DNA of 10,000 bases. It comes from Asticcacaulis sp. Its GTDB lineage: Bacteria; Pseudomonadota; Alphaproteobacteria; Caulobacterales; Caulobacteraceae. The position numbers were made by a program, and so were the translations under genes. The stretch spans positions 1 to 10,000 of the forward strand of contig NZ_JAIWNX010000132.1 in assembly GCF_020217185.1 (NCBI RefSeq), read 5' to 3'. Positions 5,956 to 10,000 of the stretch are shown in pieces (position 1 is the stretch's first letter; the number at the start of each line of letters is the position of its first letter). Under the pieces are notes generated by a model. The model saw nothing but the letters and a program-made list of their open reading frames with translations, did no database searches and had not been told where the DNA came from.

Positions 5956-8265
5956 ATGCGCATGATCACCCTGACCCCCGATTCCTGTACCCTGACCTCG
6001 GCCACGGCCATGCCGCGTGCCTCCGGTTTTCTGTGGAACCGCAAGATGATGCTGCACGCGACCTGTCGCGGCTTCGTCACGGCTCAGCACATGCAGCCGG
6101 AACCGGCCAAATACAGCCACGCGCCGGTCGTGGAGGGCAAGACCTTCATGCTGCCGGAAACGGCGCACTACGCCCATCATCCGGGGAGGTTCGTCTATGT
6201 GCGCGATCTGGTCAGTCAGCGGCATTTCTCCGTGCCGCATGAGCCGGTGCGTCGCGCCCCAAAGACGTTTGCCTTTACGCAGCACCCGGAACGGCTGGAA
6301 TGGTCGGTTGAACAGGACGATCTCGATATCCGCTGGAGTCTGGTGCTGCCTGTTGATGAGGCGGTCGAACTGTGGCGGCTGGAAATCCGCAACCGGGTGG
6401 ATATAGAGCGCGCCCTGCGCATCGTGCCCTATTTCCCGGTCGGCTATATGAGCTGGATGAATCAGGGCGCGCGCTTTGATGCCGACCTGAGCGCGGTTAT
6501 CGCCAGCTCGGTAACCGCCTATCAGAAGATAGACGATTACTTTAAAAACCAGCACCTTAAAGACAAGACCTTCCTTACGTGTGATCGTCTCCCGGACGCC
6601 TTTGAGACGCGGCGCGAAGACTTTGAAGGCGAGGGTGGGCTGAGCGATCCGGACATGCTGCGCGCAGGGCTCCAGGGCGGCGAGGCGCTCTATGAAACGC
6701 CCGCGGCAGTGCTGCAATTCGATCAGACGCTGGAGGCCAATGAAACTCAGGTCTGGCATTTCGTCTTCGGTCCGGCCTTTGATGAGGCCGAGGTGGCGCG
6801 CCTGAAAGCCGCCTATCTGGGGGCTGAGGCCTTTGAGCGGGTCTGTGGTGAGGCGCGCGCCTATGTCGAACAGGGACGCGGCGTGTTGGCCATCGAAACG
6901 CCGGATTCGCATTTCGACGCCTTTATGAACCGCTGGCTGGCGCGGCAGGTCTATTATCACGGCGACACCAACCGCCTGACCACCGATCCGCAGACGCGCA
7001 ACTATCTTCAGGATGCGCTGGGCATGGTGTTTGTGCGCCCGCAAAGCGCCAGAGAGGCGCTGCTCTATGCCCTCTCGAAGCAAAACGCCGACGGTTCGAT
7101 GCCTGATGGCATCAAGCTCTATGACGGGGCGCAGTTCAGCTACATCAATCAGGTGCCGCATACGGACCATTGTGTGTGGCTGTTTATCCTGCTCGAAGCC
7201 TATCTCGATGAGACCGACGACTATGCGCTGCTGGACGCCGAGGTCGATGGTCAAAGCGTGCGGGCGCGGCTGGAGGCGGCGCTGCGCTGGCTGCTCAAGA
7301 CCCGTGACCATCGCCGGCTGAGCTATATTGATCAGGGCGACTGGAACGACCCGATGAATATGGTCGGCTGGAAGGGCAAGGGGGTCTCCGGCTGGCTGAC
7401 CCTCGCCGTGGCCTATGCCCTGCGCCTGTGGGTGCGTCTGTCGGGTGAGACGCAGCCCTGGGCGGCCGAGGCCGAGGCGATGAACGCCGCCATGAATACG
7501 CATCTGTGGGACGGCGACTGGTTCGGGCGGGGGATTACCGACGACGATGTGGCCTTTGGCATCAAGCGCGATCCGGAGGGGCGGCTGTACCTCAATCCGC
7601 AGAGCTTTGCCCTTCTGTCGGGCGCGGCCTCGGAAGCGCAGGCCGAGCGCATGGTGCAGGCCGTGGCGGCGGAACTGGAGACGCCCTATGGCGTCGAAAT
7701 GCTGGGCCCACCCTATACAAAAATGCGCGAAGATGTCGGGCGTCTGACGCAAAAATCACCCGGCGTGGCGGAAAACGGCTCGGTCTATAACCACGCGGCG
7801 GCGTTTTATATCTATAGCCTGACGCAGGTGAAGAAGGGTGAAAAAGCCTTTGAACTGATGCGTAAAATGCTCGCCGGTGTCGATGAGGCCGACTATGTGC
7901 AGCGCGGTCAGTTTCCGGTCTTCATCCCCAACTATTACCGCGGTGATTTCCATGCCCATCCGCGCACGGCGGGGCGGTCTTCGCAGTTGTTCAACACTGG
8001 CACCGTGGCTTGGGTCTATCGCAGCCTGATCGAGGGCCTGTTCGGCCTGAAAGGCACACGCGAGGGCTTAAGCGTGCAGCCCTGTCTGCCCGCACACTGG
8101 ACGGAGGCCAGGGCGACGCGGTTGTTTAGGGGCTCGACCTACCACGTCACCTATCGCCGGGGCGGCACTCCGGGCCTGACCCTCAATGGTCAGCCCGTTG
8201 TGGGCGATGTGCTGCCCTTGCCTGAACAGCCGGGGGTGTTTGAGGTTGAGGTCGGTCTTCCCTGA
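5956..8265 (+). CDS. GH94 glycoside phosphorylase, probably cellobionic acid phosphorylase-like
   Basis: GH94 enzymes cleave a beta-glucosidic disaccharide with phosphate, giving alpha-sugar-1-phosphate without using ATP. The 769 residues have no signal peptide, so the enzyme is cytoplasmic. The N-terminal beta-sandwich (about 1-300) starts AMPRASGFLWNRKMM (18-32). The (alpha/alpha)6 barrel (about 315-700) holds DPQTRNYLQD (344-353), QVPHTDHCVWL (399-409), GDWNDPMNMVG (461-471; D465 is the likely acid catalyst), KMREDVGRLTQK (589-600) and ENGSVYNHAAAF (606-617). From memory, cellobionic acid phosphorylases bind the gluconate carboxylate with an Arg and a Lys four residues apart; R596 and K600 have that spacing. 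That favours cellobionate (glucosyl-gluconate, from oxidised cellulose), but cellobiose or another glucoside is possible. Two ATGs compete (5956, 5962), with only weak GAAG upstream. A LacI-type palindrome just before the start suggests induction by sugar. It converges on the GH127/146 gene with 3 bp between stops. Confidence 0.85.
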   Translation: MRMITLTPDSCTLTSATAMPRASGFLWNRKMMLHATCRGFVTAQHMQPEPAKYSHAPVVEGKTFMLPETAHYAHHPGRFVYVRDLVSQRHFSVPHEPVRRAPKTFAFTQHPERLEWSVEQDDLDIRWSLVLPVDEAVELWRLEIRNRVDIERALRIVPYFPVGYMSWMNQGARFDADLSAVIASSVTAYQKIDDYFKNQHLKDKTFLTCDRLPDAFETRREDFEGEGGLSDPDMLRAGLQGGEALYETPAAVLQFDQTLEANETQVWHFVFGPAFDEAEVARLKAAYLGAEAFERVCGEARAYVEQGRGVLAIETPDSHFDAFMNRWLARQVYYHGDTNRLTTDPQTRNYLQDALGMVFVRPQSAREALLYALSKQNADGSMPDGIKLYDGAQFSYINQVPHTDHCVWLFILLEAYLDETDDYALLDAEVDGQSVRARLEAALRWLLKTRDHRRLSYIDQGDWNDPMNMVGWKGKGVSGWLTLAVAYALRLWVRLSGETQPWAAEAEAMNAAMNTHLWDGDWFGRGITDDDVAFGIKRDPEGRLYLNPQSFALLSGAASEAQAERMVQAVAAELETPYGVEMLGPPYTKMREDVGRLTQKSPGVAENGSVYNHAAAFYIYSLTQVKKGEKAFELMRKMLAGVDEADYVQRGQFPVFIPNYYRGDFHAHPRTAGRSSQLFNTGTVAWVYRSLIEGLFGLKGTREGLSVQPCLPAHWTEARATRLFRGSTYHVTYRRGGTPGLTLNGQPVVGDVLPLPEQPGVFEVEVGLP

Positions 8266-8268
8266 GCC

Positions 8269-10000
8269 TTACACCTTCGCGGCGCGCAAAATCCGCGCCT
8301 CATAGACATAAGACCACTGATCGCGGTCAGCCTCGAAGCGCACCCGCACCTTGCTCTTGCCCGCCGTCAACGCCGGGGGCAGGGGGTAGGTGATGATATT
8401 GCGCGCCACCGTCGCCTCGCCGGCCAGAGTCTCGGTCGCCAGCACCTGACCTTCGACCAGAAGACGGAAGGATTTGTTGCGGTCGCGCCCGGCATAGGCG
8501 ACCTGTAGCACCAGCGGCCCTTCGGCGGTTTTCAGATCAAAGGCCAGATAGCCTTTTTGAATCAACCGTCCGCGTTCAGCGATATGGGTGATGGTCGCCG
8601 TATTGGGCGTGCCGTCGAAGGCGTGGTCGGTTTCCGGCTGCTGCTCACCCAGCCGAATGAAATCGACGGTACGCGCGGCCATATCGGCGCGGTCCTTCGC
8701 CGCCTGACGCCACACGGCCTCTTCACCAACCCATTCCGCGCTGCCGAAACGGCGGAAATAGACGGCGGTGCGGTTGCGGTGTTGCAGGAAAAAAGGCTTC
8801 AGGCTGAGGTCGCCCGGCTTGCCCTGCGTCCCCAGTCGATACTGATGCAGGCCCCCGGCGGCGACCAGTTGGGGTGCGGTCTCATCGGACACCAGCGCCG
8901 GATCGACGCCTTCCCACGGCTGATCCGACGGGCCAAGATCACCGGCCAGCACCAGCGGCCCGCTGAGGAAGGCGATCAGTTTGGCATCGTCCGGCATGGC
9001 TTCGACGCGCAAAGGCATGGGCAGACGCAGTTCAATACGGTCGCCGCTTTTCAGCCCCGTGAGCCGCAGATAACCGCCCTGACGCACACCCGCCGCCTTG
9101 CCGTTCACCCTGAGCACGGGGGCCGCGCACCAGCCCGGCACGCGCAGGGCGAGCGCTTTGGGGGCCTTGCGCACCGTAATCACCACCTGATCGGACAGGG
9201 GGAAGGCAGTGTCCATATCGAGTTGCGCTTGGGGCGCGTTGAGCGTCGAGGCGTAATAGAGGTTCACCGCCACGCCATCGCCGCGCTTCCAGTATATGCT
9301 TTCACCATGCTTGGAATGGCTTTCCATGCCCGACCCGACGCAGCACCAGAAGTCGTTGGTCGGGTCCGAATGCACGCGCCCAAGCCCCGAAGCCAGTCCG
9401 GTGAAATAGGTGAACATGCCCGTTTGCGGGTCTTGCTGGCTCATGATGTGGTTGAGGTGGGCCCGCTCATAGAAGTCAAACAGGGCCGCTTCCCCGCTCC
9501 AGCCATAGAGATGGCGCGTCAGGCGCAGCATATTGTAGCTGTTGCACGCCTCGCAGGTCTGCTGATCGAGGCGGTTGGCCAGTTGCCGGGGCGCGCCGAA
9601 ATGTTCGTGGTCGGAATTGCCGCCGATGACGTAGGAATGGTCGCGCGTGACGGTCTGCCAGAAAAAGCGCGCGATGCGGGCGTCTTCGGCGTTTTGCGTC
9701 AGCTCGTAAAGGCGGGCGGAGCCGACGATCTTGGGGATCTGCGTATTGGCGTGCTTGCCGGCCAGTTCGTCGCGCCCGGCGGCCAGCGGATCGACAATGG
9801 CGCGGTGACGCAGGCGCTGCGACAGGGTGAGCCAGCGCGGGTTTTGCGTTCGCGCATAGAGTTCGGCATAGGATTCGGTCAGGCCGCCATGTTCGGCGCG
9901 TAGAATTTCCTGAATCTGCGCGTCGCTCAGGCCTTCGAGAATGGTTCCCAGATAGTCGCCTAGCCCCGTCGCGACGCTCAGGCCATCGGTCAATCCGGCG
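8269..10000 (-). CDS. GH127/GH146-type glycosidase (DUF1680), C-terminal part (runs off right edge)
   Basis: Probably a retaining beta-L-arabinofuranosidase or related enzyme releasing side-chain sugars from plant glycans. The frame is open to the right edge; the TTG at 9993 is internal (its 574 codons start mid-domain), and about 200 N-terminal residues, including any signal peptide, are missing. Numbering from that TTG, the helical barrel continues to about 250: EHGGLTESYAELY (34-46), DELAGKHANTQIPK (75-88), GNSDHEHF (125-132), CEACNSYNML (147-156) and FWCCVGSGMESHSKHGESIYW (about 215-235). In this family Glu and Cys of the ExC motif (E148, C150) and the paired Cys (C217, C218) bind zinc, with the first of the pair as nucleophile; all are present. 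Beta-sandwich domains follow, and a C-terminal module (about 445-574) resembles DUF6805. The alternative in the same superfamily is aceric acid hydrolase of rhamnogalacturonan II breakdown. Subfamily and localisation cannot be set from this fragment. Confidence 0.9.
   Translation of the reverse strand, partial: AGLTDGLSVATGLGDYLGTILEGLSDAQIQEILRAEHGGLTESYAELYARTQNPRWLTLSQRLRHRAIVDPLAAGRDELAGKHANTQIPKIVGSARLYELTQNAEDARIARFFWQTVTRDHSYVIGGNSDHEHFGAPRQLANRLDQQTCEACNSYNMLRLTRHLYGWSGEAALFDFYERAHLNHIMSQQDPQTGMFTYFTGLASGLGRVHSDPTNDFWCCVGSGMESHSKHGESIYWKRGDGVAVNLYYASTLNAPQAQLDMDTAFPLSDQVVITVRKAPKALALRVPGWCAAPVLRVNGKAAGVRQGGYLRLTGLKSGDRIELRLPMPLRVEAMPDDAKLIAFLSGPLVLAGDLGPSDQPWEGVDPALVSDETAPQLVAAGGLHQYRLGTQGKPGDLSLKPFFLQHRNRTAVYFRRFGSAEWVGEEAVWRQAAKDRADMAARTVDFIRLGEQQPETDHAFDGTPNTATITHIAERGRLIQKGYLAFDLKTAEGPLVLQVAYAGRDRNKSFRLLVEGQVLATETLAGEATVARNIITYPLPPALTAGKSKVRVRFEADRDQWSYVYEARILRAAKV

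Noticed and set aside
5905..7752. 615-codon open frame on the minus strand opposite the GH94 gene
   Set aside because: It is the antisense shadow of a GC-rich gene; its translation is rich in His, Arg, Gln and Ile with no family pattern, and the plus-strand protein has conserved GH94 motifs throughout.
8557..9903. 448-codon open frame on the plus strand opposite the GH127/146 gene
   Set aside because: Composition is typical of antisense translation and no domain is recognisable, while the minus strand carries the intact zinc-cysteine motifs.
9991..9993. TTG at 9993 as the start of the GH127/146 gene
   Set aside because: The frame stays open to the window edge and the residues read before it (Ala-Gly-Leu) continue the family pattern, so the start lies outside the window.

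Overview
The window looks like part of a Caulobacterales-type alphaproteobacterial chromosome. An Asticcacaulis or Caulobacter relative is my best guess, from family recall and not from any search. The pointers are GC-rich coding DNA, a TonB-dependent receptor of the kind these oligotrophs carry in large numbers, a short type-A PutA beside a divergent Lrp-family gene, carbohydrate-active enzymes behind a LacI-type operator, and small intergenic palindromes of alphaproteobacterial style.

Layout: (1) 1-1252, minus: N-terminal 417 residues of a TonB-dependent outer-membrane receptor, running off the left edge. (2) 1253-1638: its AT-rich upstream region, with one dispersed-type palindrome. (3) 1639-1929, minus: a 96-residue helical protein I do not recognise. 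(4) 1930-2225: intergenic DNA packed with inverted repeats, including a 20-bp palindrome sitting inside a CACGGATA repeat. (5) 2226-5297, minus: bifunctional proline dehydrogenase / P5C dehydrogenase (putA). (6) 5298-5452: divergent control region. (7) 5453-5908, plus: Lrp/AsnC regulator, presumably putR. (8) 5928-5941: perfect CGACAACGTTGTCG palindrome of LacI-family operator type. (9) 5956-8265, plus: GH94 glycoside phosphorylase, best matching the cellobionic-acid phosphorylase branch. (10) 8269-10000, minus: 3' part of a GH127/GH146-type glycosidase (DUF1680), running off the right edge and facing the GH94 gene tail to tail with only 3 bp between stops.

Working together: putA and putR form a self-contained proline catabolism module, in which proline is oxidised to glutamate and an Lrp-type sensor replaces the DNA-binding domain that longer PutA proteins carry. 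The right-hand third is a plant-glycan utilisation block: a GH127/146-type enzyme would trim arabinofuranosyl or similar residues, and the cytoplasmic GH94 enzyme would split a disaccharide with phosphate. The left-hand receptor could import oligosaccharides, but nothing in the sequence fixes its substrate. No RNA gene, CRISPR array, insertion sequence or prophage gene was seen. I did not find a convincing undescribed multi-gene system. The most unusual material is the hairpin-rich stretch 1930-2225 and the operator placement before the GH94 gene.
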